From assembly GCA_024958715.1 (NCBI GenBank), contig JANWUS010000038.1, forward strand, positions 1-64,000: a DNA stretch of 64,000 nt. Direction: 5' to 3'. Within the stretch, counting starts at the first letter, position 1. Each line of letters begins with the position of its first letter. The translations under genes and the position numbers were made by a program. The notes under the pieces are model-generated. The model was not told the DNA's origin. It did no database searches and saw only the letters and a program-made list of their open reading frames with translations. Shown here piece after piece: positions 50,569 through 61,438 of the stretch. The DNA is from Cyanobium sp. FGCU52. GTDB taxonomy: Bacteria; Cyanobacteriota; Cyanobacteriia; PCC-6307; Cyanobiaceae.

Positions 50569-51168
50569 ATGGGCCCACCAGCCCACCGCCCCGCCGTGAC
50601 CTTCGCCGCCCTGCGCCGTGAGCTGAAGATGATCTTCTGGCTGCCGCTGCTGGTGGTCGCGGTGCCCTGGGGCCAGGAACTGATCGACCAGGTGGCCTTC
50701 GGCGGGCAGTGGAACCTGCCGATGCTGCCGGGCGGCTCGTTCCTGGGGGTGCTCACCGCGCCATTCAGCCATGGCGGCTTCGGCCATCTGATCAGCAACA
50801 CCCTCTGGTTCGTGCCGCTGAGCTGGCTGGTGCTGGCCAAGAGCCGCCGCGACTATCTCGCCGTGTGGCTGGGGGTGTACGCCACCGCCATCCCGGTCTG
50901 GTTGTTCTGGCCGGTGGGCAGCCATGGCCTGTCGGGCGTGATCTACGGCCTGCTCGGCTATCTGCTGCTGATCGGCTGGCTGGAGAAACGGCCCGTGTCG
51001 ATGGCCCTCTCGGTGCTGTGCCTGGTGCTCTATGGCGGCATGCTGCCCACCCTGCTGCCCTTCCTCACGCCGCCGGGAGTGAGCTGGATCGGCCATGCCT
51101 CCGGCTTCGCCGGCGGGGTGCTGGCGGCGCTGGCGATCCACCGGGAACGGCCTGGCTCCCTTCCCTAG
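50569..51168 (+). CDS. Rhomboid-family intramembrane serine protease
   Basis: The 199-residue membrane protein has the rhomboid catalytic pair Ser122 in SHGLSGVIYG and His176 in WIGHASGFAGG. The oxyanion residues appear in FGHLISNTLW (His73, Asn77). Six segments are expected. It cleaves substrate helices inside the membrane. The likely substrate is unknown. It follows the AEC gene by 65 bases on the same strand. Confidence 0.9.
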   Translation: MGPPAHRPAVTFAALRRELKMIFWLPLLVVAVPWGQELIDQVAFGGQWNLPMLPGGSFLGVLTAPFSHGGFGHLISNTLWFVPLSWLVLAKSRRDYLAVWLGVYATAIPVWLFWPVGSHGLSGVIYGLLGYLLLIGWLEKRPVSMALSVLCLVLYGGMLPTLLPFLTPPGVSWIGHASGFAGGVLAALAIHRERPGSLP

Positions 51169-51199
51169 GCTGCACCGTCCCTCCGAATCCCCTCGGATC

Positions 51200-52129
51200 A
51201 TGGGCCTCGCCGCGAGCGTCTTCGGGTTGCTGGCCGCCCTGATCCAGCTGCAGGGCGATCCCCTGGCCGGTGGACGGCTCACCGGCAGCGTGCGCCTTCC
51301 CCTCGAGCGGGCCTCCGGCGGCGACACCCCGGTGCTCACCTTCACCAGCCCACGGGGATCGGTGCGGCTGCTGCTCGACACCGGCGCCACCTCCTCGATG
51401 CTCACCCCCGGCGCGGCGGAGCGGCTGGGTCTGGAGGCCCGCCCCCTTCCCCGCAAGGCCTTCGCCCTCTCCGGTGGCGGCAGCGGCTGCGAGCACCTGC
51501 AGCCGGCCCGCACCACCCTGCCCGATCTCTCCCTGCGGGGCGAGGGGGAGGGGGTGAGCCTGCGGGGGGCGGAAGCACTGGTGATGGAGGTGGCCGCCCT
51601 GCCGGCCGGGGTCGACGGGGTGCTGGGGGCGCCGTCCCTGCGGCAGCTGCCGATCCGGGTGGATCCGCCGGCCGGCCGGCTCAGCCTCGGACGCACGGCC
51701 CTCGGCCTCAACCTCCGGCAGCGAACGCCGCCTCGCCAGACGCTGCCCCTGGAATGGCGGCGGGGCGTGCCGGTGCTGCGGCTGGCGAGCGTGGGGGGCC
51801 CGGTGGAGGCCCTCGCCGACAGCGGCGCCGAAGGCCTGTTCCTCAGCCCGGCGCTGGCGGCACGCCTCCATCCCCTCGGGGCGCCGAAGCCCCTGCGGCT
51901 GGTGGGCTTCTGCGGCGAGCAGACGGTGCGGCGTCAGCCCTTCGCCGGCCTGGGCCTGCCGGGGGAGCCCGCGGACCTCGACGCGGTGAGGCCCGTGGAG
52001 GGCATCGTCACCACCAACCCGATCTTCCAGGATCTGGGGGTGGAGGCGATCCTGGGGCAGGAACTGCTGCGGCAGCGGGTGCAGCTGTGGCGGCTCGATG
52101 CACCCGAGCCGAGGCTGGAGCTGTGGTGA
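51200..52129 (+). CDS. Retropepsin-like aspartic protease, two-domain
   Basis: The 309-residue protein has two aspartic protease half-sites: LLLDTGATSSML with Asp60 and ALADSGAEGLFL with Asp207, so one chain carries both catalytic aspartates as pepsins do. The first 20 residues look like a signal peptide. ILGQELLRQR near the C-terminus is a flap-side block. The substrate is unknown. It follows the rhomboid gene by 31 bases, so membrane cleavage and periplasmic trimming might be linked, though this is inference. Confidence 0.83.
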   Translation: MGLAASVFGLLAALIQLQGDPLAGGRLTGSVRLPLERASGGDTPVLTFTSPRGSVRLLLDTGATSSMLTPGAAERLGLEARPLPRKAFALSGGGSGCEHLQPARTTLPDLSLRGEGEGVSLRGAEALVMEVAALPAGVDGVLGAPSLRQLPIRVDPPAGRLSLGRTALGLNLRQRTPPRQTLPLEWRRGVPVLRLASVGGPVEALADSGAEGLFLSPALAARLHPLGAPKPLRLVGFCGEQTVRRQPFAGLGLPGEPADLDAVRPVEGIVTTNPIFQDLGVEAILGQELLRQRVQLWRLDAPEPRLELW

Positions 52130-52148
52130 CCCTTCCTGTGGTGACGCT

Positions 52149-53042
52149 TCAGGGATAGGCGTTGGGCACGAAGAACTGCTCGTTCATCGGTGGCCTGCGG
52201 TAATCGCCGCCACTCTTGCGGGGGCGCAGCTTGATCGCCGGAGGCGTCATGTCCTCGTAGGGCACCTTGCTCAGCAGATGGCGGATGCAGTTGAGCCGTG
52301 CCCGCCGCTTGTCGTCGGCCTCCACCGTGTACCAGGGAGCCTCGGGGATGTTGGTGTGGGCGAACATGTCGTCCTTGGCCCGGGAGAACTCCACCCAGCG
52401 GTCGCGGGATTCCAGATCCATCGGGCTCAGCTTCCAGCGCCGGGTGGGATCCTCGATCCGGGATCGGAAGCGGGCCTCCTGCTCCTCATCGGACACGGAA
52501 AACCAGTACTTGATCAGGGTGATGCCGCTGCGCACCAGCATGCGCTCGAAGGCGGGGCACGACTGCAGGAACTCCTGCACCTCCTCCGGGGTGCAGAACT
52601 CCATCACGCGCTCCACACCGGCGCGGTTGTACCAGCTGCGGTCGAACACCACAATCTCCCCGGCGGAGGGGAAGTGGGGCACGTAGCGCTGGAAGTACCA
52701 CTGGGTTTTCTGGGTGTCGGAGGGGGTGCCGAGGGCGACGACGGTGCAGCCCCGCGGGTTGAGGGGTTCGACGATCCGCTTGATCGTGCCCCCCTTGCCG
52801 GCGGCATCACGCCCCTCAAAGACCACGATCAGCCGGTAGCCCACCGCCTTGATCCAATACTGCATCTTCACCAGCTCCACCTGCAGCCGCGCGAGCTCCT
52901 TCTCGTAAAAGCCCCGATCGAGCTTGGGGGGACGACCCTCGGAGTGAACGGCGAAGTCGTCGAGGATCGGGGAGGGACGGTAGAGGTCAGCCTCCTGGCT
53001 CTCCTTCCTGCTGCTCTTGGGACTGCCCTTGTCCTTGCCCAT
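52149..53042 (-). CDS. ppk2: Polyphosphate kinase 2
   Basis: The 297-residue protein has Walker A FEGRDAAGKGG, lid residues in FDRSWYNRAGVERVM and the conserved RRWKLSPMDLESRDRW block. PPK2 moves phosphate between polyphosphate and nucleoside di- or monophosphates. Only one domain is present, which fits class I or III; the ATG at 53042 is taken, as the earlier candidate at 53048 is a GTG. It converges with the protease gene. Confidence 0.94.
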   Translation of the reverse strand: MGKDKGSPKSSRKESQEADLYRPSPILDDFAVHSEGRPPKLDRGFYEKELARLQVELVKMQYWIKAVGYRLIVVFEGRDAAGKGGTIKRIVEPLNPRGCTVVALGTPSDTQKTQWYFQRYVPHFPSAGEIVVFDRSWYNRAGVERVMEFCTPEEVQEFLQSCPAFERMLVRSGITLIKYWFSVSDEEQEARFRSRIEDPTRRWKLSPMDLESRDRWVEFSRAKDDMFAHTNIPEAPWYTVEADDKRRARLNCIRHLLSKVPYEDMTPPAIKLRPRKSGGDYRRPPMNEQFFVPNAYP

Positions 53043-53252
53043 GACCACCCGGCCAGATCAGAGCTCCATGCAAACAGGCACCAACAGAAATGCCCCCTTC
53101 CGGTGAGGAACAGGGCATCTCCGGAGCAGCCGCCAGTCAGGGGCGCTCGTGGTGCCGACGTGGTGGGTCCGCCGCCGGTGCATCGGTTGTGGCCCAACCA
53201 GGGACGGTTCAGGCACCGACCCCGCCGACTCGCCAACAATCGCAACATCCGA

Positions 53253-53276
53253 CAACGGCAACGGCAACGGCAACGG
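53253..53276. repeat. Four tandem CAACGG hexamers
   Basis: CAACGG is repeated four times in the 290-base region after ppk2 (53049-53341). No other clear feature is seen there; a plus-strand frame over it reads as an NGNGNGNG run followed by a lysine-rich patch, but has no convincing start. Confidence 0.85.
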
Positions 53277-53341
53277 CTCCAAGAAGCACCAGCCCCAGAA
53301 GAAGTCCGCGCATGGAGGGACCGGGGTGGCCCGCATGGAGA

Positions 53342-53500
53342 TCAGACGGCCTCGAGACGGCCCGGAGCCCACTGGGCGATCAGCTGTTCGATCTGGGCCA
53401 GCCGGTAGCGGCTGCGCTCGTCGGGCAGCCGCTGGTATTCGTCCCGCAGGGCCCTCAACCGGGCCTCGAAGGCTTGAAGGACGGGATGGTTCTCGTTCAC
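53342..53500 (-). CDS. Short charged hypothetical protein, 52 residues
   Basis: From a GTG at 53500 the frame reads MNENHPVLQAFEARLRALRD then EYQRLPDERSRYRLAQIEQL and a short tail. It is a coherent charged helical protein of 52 residues. Good codon bias and a clean stop support it, but start and reality remain uncertain. No function is known. Confidence 0.5.
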   Translation of the reverse strand: MNENHPVLQAFEARLRALRDEYQRLPDERSRYRLAQIEQLIAQWAPGRLEAV

Positions 53501-53731
53501 GCCAGGGATGCGAGCGAACCCGAATCTTAAGCGAATCCAAAGAGACCCGCCATAAGGAAGGCCGGCAGGCAGCCCTCCGTCAGCGAACCGACGCAAGCGA
53601 ACACCAACTCCCGAAGACGAGCGGCGTCGGCAGCACGGGTAGAATTTTCTATCTGGACGACTGGACGACCGTTGAATCCGGTGGATTCCCGCAACTCCAC
53701 CACCCCTAAGCTGGCCACCATCGCCGCACCG

Positions 53732-54076
53732 ATGCAGGAATCGGTCCACTCCCGCAGCGCCATCCTTGCCGCGATGCTCGAGACCCTCGAGGGCCGTGGG
53801 GGAGCAGCCGGCCGTGATGAACTGGCAGCCTCCATCCGCTGCCGGATCCTTGGCAATGCCGACCGCACGGATCCGGAACTCGACGACCTGATCACCAGCC
53901 TGATCCGCAGGTCCCTGGTCGCCGAATGGATCGTGCCAAAGGCCGATAACCACACCCTCCAGATCAGCGCCGAAGGTCATCACGTTCTGAAACTCCACCG
54001 CCTGGGCAGGGGCGTCCTCTCCCGCCTGATCCGCCGGCCCCGTGCCCAGGTCCTGGGCCATCGGGGTCCCGTCTGA
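53732..54076 (+). CDS. Hypothetical protein, winged-helix-like
   Basis: The 114-residue protein from ATG 53732 (TTG 53672 would add 20 residues) has LDDLITSLIRRSLVAEWIVP and NHTLQISAEGHHVLKLH, resembling a winged-helix region, followed by a basic end. I cannot name a family. It may bind DNA. The region upstream contains an 8-base tandem repeat (CTGGACGA) at about 53653. Confidence 0.45.
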   Translation: MQESVHSRSAILAAMLETLEGRGGAAGRDELAASIRCRILGNADRTDPELDDLITSLIRRSLVAEWIVPKADNHTLQISAEGHHVLKLHRLGRGVLSRLIRRPRAQVLGHRGPV

Positions 54077-54855
54077 ACAGCACAGCCTGCAGGTTCGTGG
54101 CCGCTGCCGCACCATCCAGCAGCGCTGTTGCTTCGCGCTGCACCCTCGCGCTCTCCGTCGCTCCCTCCGAGAGCTCCCGTTCTGAGGAAGGCCCCGATGG
54201 CTGCCGTTGGAAGTCAGGCATGAATGCCTATGGCTCCGTCTCGGTCGCAGACCGAAAGTGGTGACACGAACCAGGAGGCTCCAGCGATGGAAGAAGCACC
54301 ACCCGGTCAGTCGTCAGGAGTTGGTTGACTGCAGGCCCCTGCTCCAACAGTCTCGATCCGATCCACGGTCGTCCGGTTCCTCCGAGAACCACCCGATGCA
54401 CCGCCTGAGGTGCCCCCGGGTCAGAACGTCGACCGATCGCTTGGATGCCATGGCCCCAGGTGCCGCCCTCCGCAGCTCCGACCCCAAATTCATTCTTCGA
54501 TGCACTGCTTCAATGCGCTGCTTCGAAGCGCAGATCGCTGGCACGATCGCTTCCCCGCTGACGACACTCTGATGGCGACCGCATGACGGCCCGGACCCTC
54601 GTAACCGGCCGCATCACCCATCCCCGGCCCTGACAGGCCCATCGTCCGTTCAGCTTTTTCATTCAGCCATTGCCACGAAGACGTTCACCCCGGCCCGGTC
54701 CCCCCAGGGATCGGGCCTCTCTTCGTCCAACCCGCGGCTCATCGACGCGGACGGCGTTCTCGGGATGGAGTGATGCGAACGCCCACAGAGCCGGTTCAAT
54801 CCGGTGCTGTGCGGATACAGTCCGAAAGATTCCAGGGCCCGAGGCCAACCCATCC
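54077..54855. other. Gene-poor 780-base region
   Basis: No frame here looks coding to me on either strand, and no tRNA fold is seen. Composition is less GC-rich than the neighbours around 54230-54560. A ten-base palindrome GCTTCGAAGC occurs near 54520 and a GGCC-ctgaca-GGCC inverted repeat near 54630. It may hold a small RNA or be the site of past deletion. Confidence 0.4.
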
Positions 54856-55092
54856 ATGCTCATCGGCGAGATCTTCCTCGAGACCATGGCCACGGGGATC
54901 ATCACCCAGGAGGAGATCGACTGGCTCACCACCCACCAGTCGAGCTTCGAGCGCGACGAGGAGGCCAAGGCGCTGAAGATCGGCCGCCTGCTCGATGAGG
55001 GGGAGATCCAGATCGGTTGTCGGCTGCTGGGCACCCACCGGCCTGTGGTCGAGAAGCAGGAAGGGTCCAAGGGCGAAGCCTCGGCGGCCTGA
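54856..55092 (+). CDS. Conserved small cyanobacterial protein, 78 residues
   Basis: The protein reads MLIGEIFLETMATGIITQEE, then IDWLTTHQSSFERDEEAKAL and IGRLLDEGEIQIGCRLL. It is helical and acidic, without membrane segment. The pattern (ITQEEIDWLTTHQ) is familiar from picocyanobacterial genomes but has no assigned function. It converges with the arsS gene. ATG 54856 is well placed. Confidence 0.7.
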   Translation: MLIGEIFLETMATGIITQEEIDWLTTHQSSFERDEEAKALKIGRLLDEGEIQIGCRLLGTHRPVVEKQEGSKGEASAA

Positions 55093-55098
55093 GCCGCG

Positions 55099-56088
55099 TC
55101 ATCCGTTCGCGGCCAGCGCACCGCCGCAGCTGGAACCGCTGCCGGCCGTGCAGCCGAAACAGTGCTCGGCCACGGTGATCGGAGCCCCTGCCGGGTCGAC
55201 GTCGAGCAGGTCGCGCAGGTGCTTCAGGGAAGGGTGGCCGGCGGGCAGGCCCAGCATCTGGTTGAAGTCGCAGTCTTGGAGCCGGCCCTGCCAGTCGACG
55301 CTGATCAGGTGGCGGCACATCACGGCCGGCAGGTTGGCCGGATTGTGGTGGCTGCGCAGCGCTTCCTTGTACGTCTCCAGGCGTCCCTCGGCCGCCAGGC
55401 TGGCCGCGAACCGGTGGATCGGCATGTTGGCCAGGGCGTACAGCCGGTTGAAGACGATGCCGTAGGCGTCGCCCAGCACCCGGCGGTAGTCGGCCTCCAG
55501 TTCGTCCTGCGGCGGCGGCAGGCTGGGACCCTGGGGGTTGTAGACGAGGGTGAGGTCGAGGCCGCTGCCGCTGTGCCCGTAGCCCAGGGCGTTGAGGCGC
55601 TGCAGGCCGGCGATGCTGCGCAGGAACACCCCGCTGCCGCGCTGGCGATCCACATTCGCTTCCAGATAACAGGGCAGGGAAGCCACCACCCGCACGCCCT
55701 GCTCCGCCAGAAACTCACCCAGATCCTCCTGGCCCGGCTCGCTGAGGATCGTGAGGTTGCAGCGGTCGATCACCTCAACCCCCAGCCCCCGGGCCTGGCG
55801 CACCAGATCGCGAAAGCCGGGATGCAGCTCCGGGGCGCCGCCGGTGAGATCGAGGCAGCCGATGCCCCGGGCCTCCAGCACCGGGCCGATCAGGGCCAGG
55901 GTGTCGGCCTCCATGCTCTCGGTGCGCGTGGGGCCGGCATCCACATGGCAGTGGCGGCAGGCCTGGTTGCAGCGGTAGCCCAGGTTCACCTGAAGGGTGG
56001 TCAGGGCACCACGACGCAGCGCCGGGAAGGCGGTGGGCGCCACTGGCACGGGCGCCCCTGACGCAGACGCCGGCGAGACGGAACCCAT
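55099..56088 (-). CDS. arsS: ArsS, arsenosugar biosynthesis radical SAM protein
   Basis: The 329-residue protein has the radical SAM cluster Cys40, Cys44 and Cys47 in RCNQACRHCHVDAGP and the ArsS-specific C-terminal end CFGCTAGSGSSCGGAL (DUF3641). ArsS joins the 5'-deoxyadenosyl group of SAM to dimethylarsinous acid as a step to oxo-arsenosugars, after ArsM methylation. No arsM lies next to it in this window. Together with ArsR-GAPDH-ArsJ it points to a strong arsenic metabolism. Start ATG 56088. Confidence 0.92.
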   Translation of the reverse strand: MGSVSPASASGAPVPVAPTAFPALRRGALTTLQVNLGYRCNQACRHCHVDAGPTRTESMEADTLALIGPVLEARGIGCLDLTGGAPELHPGFRDLVRQARGLGVEVIDRCNLTILSEPGQEDLGEFLAEQGVRVVASLPCYLEANVDRQRGSGVFLRSIAGLQRLNALGYGHSGSGLDLTLVYNPQGPSLPPPQDELEADYRRVLGDAYGIVFNRLYALANMPIHRFAASLAAEGRLETYKEALRSHHNPANLPAVMCRHLISVDWQGRLQDCDFNQMLGLPAGHPSLKHLRDLLDVDPAGAPITVAEHCFGCTAGSGSSCGGALAANG

Positions 56089-56257
56089 GGCGGCAGGCCG
56101 ATGCGGCCCGTTGCGGACTGCGTTGAACGTACCGCCCGGACACAGCAACCGGCGGCATGGGTCACCCCAAGGGGCGTCGGGTACCCGCTGGTGCCGTCTT
56201 GCCAGTCCGCCGGCATCCGGGTCACAGTCCTGGCAGATGCGGCCCACGGCCCTCCCG

Positions 56258-57321
56258 ATGACCGATCTGTTCACCCCCCTGTCCCTGGGCCCCCTCACCC
56301 TGCCCAACCGGGTGGTGATGGCTCCCCTCACCCGCTGCCGGGCGGAGGACGGGAATGTGCCGGGGAGCCTGATGGCCACGTACTAGCCCAGCGCGCCAGC
56401 GCCGGGCTGATCGTGGCGGAAGCCACCATGGCCATGGAGGGCAACTCCGCCTTCGCCCGCGAGCCCGGCATCCACTCGCAGGCCCAGGTGGAGGGCTGGC
56501 GGCAGGTCACCGAGGCGGTGCACGCCGCCGGGGGCAGGATCGTTCTGCAGATCTGGCACGGCGGCCGCGCCTGCCATCCCCTGCTCAACGGCGGGCGCGT
56601 GCCGGTGGCGCCGAGTGCGATCGCCATCAGCGGCGACGAGGTGCACACCCCGGAGGGCAAGAAGCCCTACACCGTGCCGCGCGCCCTGGCCGACGACGAG
56701 CTGCCACAGATCGTGGAAGGTTTCCGCATCGCCGCCCGCAACGCCACCGCCGCCGGCTTCGACGGGGTGGAGGTGCACGGCGCCAACGGCTACCTGATCG
56801 ATCAGTTCCTGCGCGACGGCACCAACCATCGCCAGGGTCCCTACGGCGGGCCGGTGGAGCACCGGGCCCGGCTGCTGCTGGAGGTGCTGGCGGCGGTGCG
56901 GGGCGAAACGCCGCTGATGGGGCTGCGGCTCTCGCCGCTGAACTCCTACAACGACATCAGGGACAGCGATCCGGTGGGCCTGGCCAGCTGGCTGGGGGAG
57001 CACCTCAACGACCGGGGGCTCGACTACCTGCACCTGATGCGCGGCGATTTCCTCGGCGTCCAGCAGGGCGACGTGCTCACCCCGATGCGCGAGCGCTTCC
57101 GCGGCCCCCTGATCGCCAACATGGGTTACGACGCAGCGGAAGCCAACGCCGCCATCGCCGCAGGAACGGTGGATGCGGTGGCCTTCGGCAACGCCTTTCT
57201 CGCCAACCCGGACCTGCCGGAGCGACTGCGGCTGGGGACTCCCCTCAACCCCGCAGACCCCTCCACCTTCTACAGCCCCGGTCCCGCGGGCTACACCGAC
57301 TATCCCTTCCTGTCCCGATGA
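56258..57321 (+). pseudogene. Old-yellow-enzyme-type ene-reductase gene with a one-base frameshift
   Basis: The 5' part from ATG 56258 reads MTDLFTPLSLGPLTLPNRVV then MAPLTRCRAEDG and SLMATY, where a stop (TAG at 56384) appears. The OYE family has ATYYAQRASAGL at this point. In the next frame QRASAGLIVAEATMAMEGN continues to a normal end (GYTDYPFLSR). One base is missing after TACTA. The downstream part keeps WHGGRACHP, EVHGANGYLIDQFLRDG and FLANPDLPERL. The gene is either freshly broken or misread. It heads an operon with an FMN reductase and a pirin. Confidence 0.85.
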
Positions 57322-57842
57322 ACCCCGCCACCGACGTTCTCGTGATCGCCGCCAGCAGCGGCGAGAACCTCCAGCTGGCCGGCCGCTTCGGCGAGGCCGC
57401 CCGCCAGCAGGGTCTGAGCGCCGAGGTGCTCGACCTCACCACCCTCGATCTGCCCCTCTACAACCCGCGTGTGCACGCCGCCAACGGCGTGCCCGAGAGC
57501 GTGCCGGCGCTGAGCCGGCGAATGGCCGCGGTGCCCCGCTGGGTGATCTGCGCGCCCGAATACAACGGCTCGATCCCGCCGGTGCTCACCAGCGCCATCG
57601 CCTGGCTCTCCGTACAGGGCGATGACTTCCGGCTGCTGTTCAACGGCCGCCCGATCGCCATCGCCAGCCATTCCGGTGGCGGCGGGGTGGAGGTGCTCAC
57701 CGCCCTGCGCATCCAGCTGGCCCACCTCGGTGCCCACGTCGTGGGACGGCAGCTGGTGGCCACCCGCGCCAGGCCCGCCGCCGACGCCAGCATCGACGAC
57801 ATCGTCGCCCGCCTGGCCCAGCTCCAGCCCATCCAGCTCTGA
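57318..57842 (+). CDS. NADPH-dependent FMN reductase-like protein
   Basis: The 174-residue flavodoxin-fold protein starts VLVIAASSGENLQLAGRF and has APEYNGSIPPVLTSAIAWLS, the typical FMN-binding PEYN motif. It overlaps the ene-reductase end by four bases (ATGA). It could reduce FMN or quinones, with the ene-reductase and pirin as partners in reduction of reactive carbonyls or quinones. The SHSGGGGVEVL segment is well preserved. Confidence 0.88.
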   Translation: MNPATDVLVIAASSGENLQLAGRFGEAARQQGLSAEVLDLTTLDLPLYNPRVHAANGVPESVPALSRRMAAVPRWVICAPEYNGSIPPVLTSAIAWLSVQGDDFRLLFNGRPIAIASHSGGGGVEVLTALRIQLAHLGAHVVGRQLVATRARPAADASIDDIVARLAQLQPIQL

Positions 57843-57851
57843 GGTTTCGCC

Positions 57852-58619
57852 ATGACCAGCTCCTCCCCCGTCGCCGGCGGACCGGCGACCACCTTCCAGT
57901 TCCGCCCCGCCGGCGAACGGTTCCACAGCCGCCTCGACTGGCTCGACAGCTGGCACAGCTTCAGCTTCGCCGGCCATCACGATCCCCGCTGGATGGGCTT
58001 CGGCCCGCTGCGGGTGATCAATGACGACACCATCGCCCCGGGCCGGGGGTTCGACCTCCACCCCCACCGGGACATGGAGATCGTGACGGTGATGGTGGGA
58101 GGGGAGCTGACCCACCGCGACTCCATGGGCAACGCCGAGGTGATCCGGGCCGGCGAAGTGCAGCGCATGAGCGCGGGCACCGGCGTGGTGCACGGCGAGT
58201 GGAACGAGGGTGCGATTCCCTGCCGGCTGCTGCAGATCTGGATCGAGCCGGCCAGCCAGGGAATCCCGCCGGCCTACGACCAGAAAGCGTTCACGATCAG
58301 CGAAAACTGGACGCCGCTGCTCGACCCCAACGGAGCCGACGGGGCGATGGCCATCCACCGGCCGGTGAGGCTCTGGCGGGCCCGGCCCGCCGCCGGCGCC
58401 TCCTTCCCCCTTGCCTTGGCGGGCGGGCGCCTGGGCTGGCTTCAGCTGATCGAGGGCGCCGTGCAGCTCGAAAGTGCCGAAGGCGGCGTGCCTGCGGCCG
58501 CTCCGGCAGATGGCCTGCTCAGGCGTGGCGACGGTCTGGGGTTCGCGAGCAGCACCGACCCGCTGCGGCTGGTGGCGGGACCGGAAGGCGCGGATCTGCT
58601 GCTGTTCGAGCTGCGCTGA
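57852..58619 (+). CDS. Pirin-family protein
   Basis: The 255-residue double-cupin protein has the metal site FDLHPHRDMEIVTVMVGGE and SAGTGVVHGEWNEG, with HxHxxxE/H ligands. Bacterial pirins include YhhW-like quercetinases. It lies nine bases after the FMN reductase, so the three genes are co-transcribed. The ring-cleaving activity is a family guess. Confidence 0.9.
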   Translation: MTSSSPVAGGPATTFQFRPAGERFHSRLDWLDSWHSFSFAGHHDPRWMGFGPLRVINDDTIAPGRGFDLHPHRDMEIVTVMVGGELTHRDSMGNAEVIRAGEVQRMSAGTGVVHGEWNEGAIPCRLLQIWIEPASQGIPPAYDQKAFTISENWTPLLDPNGADGAMAIHRPVRLWRARPAAGASFPLALAGGRLGWLQLIEGAVQLESAEGGVPAAAPADGLLRRGDGLGFASSTDPLRLVAGPEGADLLLFELR

Positions 58620-58712
58620 GCCATGGCCCACGGCTGCGGTCGCCGCGGGGAGGTGGGGGGAATCTGTAAGCAAGGCGACCGAATCGAGGGCGGGATGGTG
58701 AGAATGGGGCGG

Positions 58713-59141
58713 ATGCAGACCCAGGCTCCCCTGCTGACCACCGCGGCGATGCTCGAGCCGCCGCGCGGCTACCGCCCCCTGGCCTGGCTGGGGCTGGTGG
58801 TCAATGTGCTGGTCATCCCGGCGATGCTGGCGGTGATCCTGCGGGAGCCCACCTGGCGGGCCATCCACATCGCCGTGGGAGCCGGAGCGGTGCTGCCCAC
58901 GGCGGTGGTGGGCATCGTGGCCGCCGTCGCCCTGCTGCGCTGGCGGCACTGGGGCCAGGTGCTGGCGATCGTGGCCCTGTCGATGAGCCTGGCGGTGGCG
59001 CTGCCCTACGGCATCGTGCGCCTCGTGCTGGTGGAGGCGGGCCGGGGAACCCTGGCGGTGGCGGCGCCGCTGCTCTGGCTGGCGAACACGGCGGTTCTCG
59101 TGTTCTGGTGCCGCCCGGCGATCCGCCGCTACCTGCGCTGA
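58713..59141 (+). CDS. Hypothetical membrane protein, four segments
   Basis: The 142-residue protein has four hydrophobic segments (LAWLGLVVNVLVIPAMLAVI, IHIAVGAGAVLPTAVVGIVA, VLAIVALSMSLAVALPYGIV and LAVAAPLLWLANTAVLVFW). No family is recognised. An upstream Met at 58695 is possible. It follows the pirin gene by about 90 bases and precedes glnN by about 105. Confidence 0.6.
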   Translation: MQTQAPLLTTAAMLEPPRGYRPLAWLGLVVNVLVIPAMLAVILREPTWRAIHIAVGAGAVLPTAVVGIVAAVALLRWRHWGQVLAIVALSMSLAVALPYGIVRLVLVEAGRGTLAVAAPLLWLANTAVLVFWCRPAIRRYLR

Positions 59142-59246
59142 CCGGCCGGGGTGCGGATCCCAGAAGAATGGCAAATCGGTAGCAACGGCGCCACCGGGAC
59201 GGCAGGCCATGAAGATTGGATGAGACTCAACCGAGCCCGTCATTCG

Positions 59247-61415
<2,169 letters not shown>

Positions 61416-61438
61416 GCCCAGCCGGCCCCCACGTTCCG

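Noticed and set aside
53149-53709. A 186-codon plus-strand frame with an NGNGNGNG run
   Set aside because: It overlaps a better minus-strand gene, has no start with a ribosome site and no coherent composition; kept only as a hexamer repeat.
59142-59246. Possible glutamine riboswitch or NtcA site before glnN
   Set aside because: A GGACGG run is present, but the remaining conserved parts of the glnA riboswitch are not visible, and no GTA-N8-TAC match was found.
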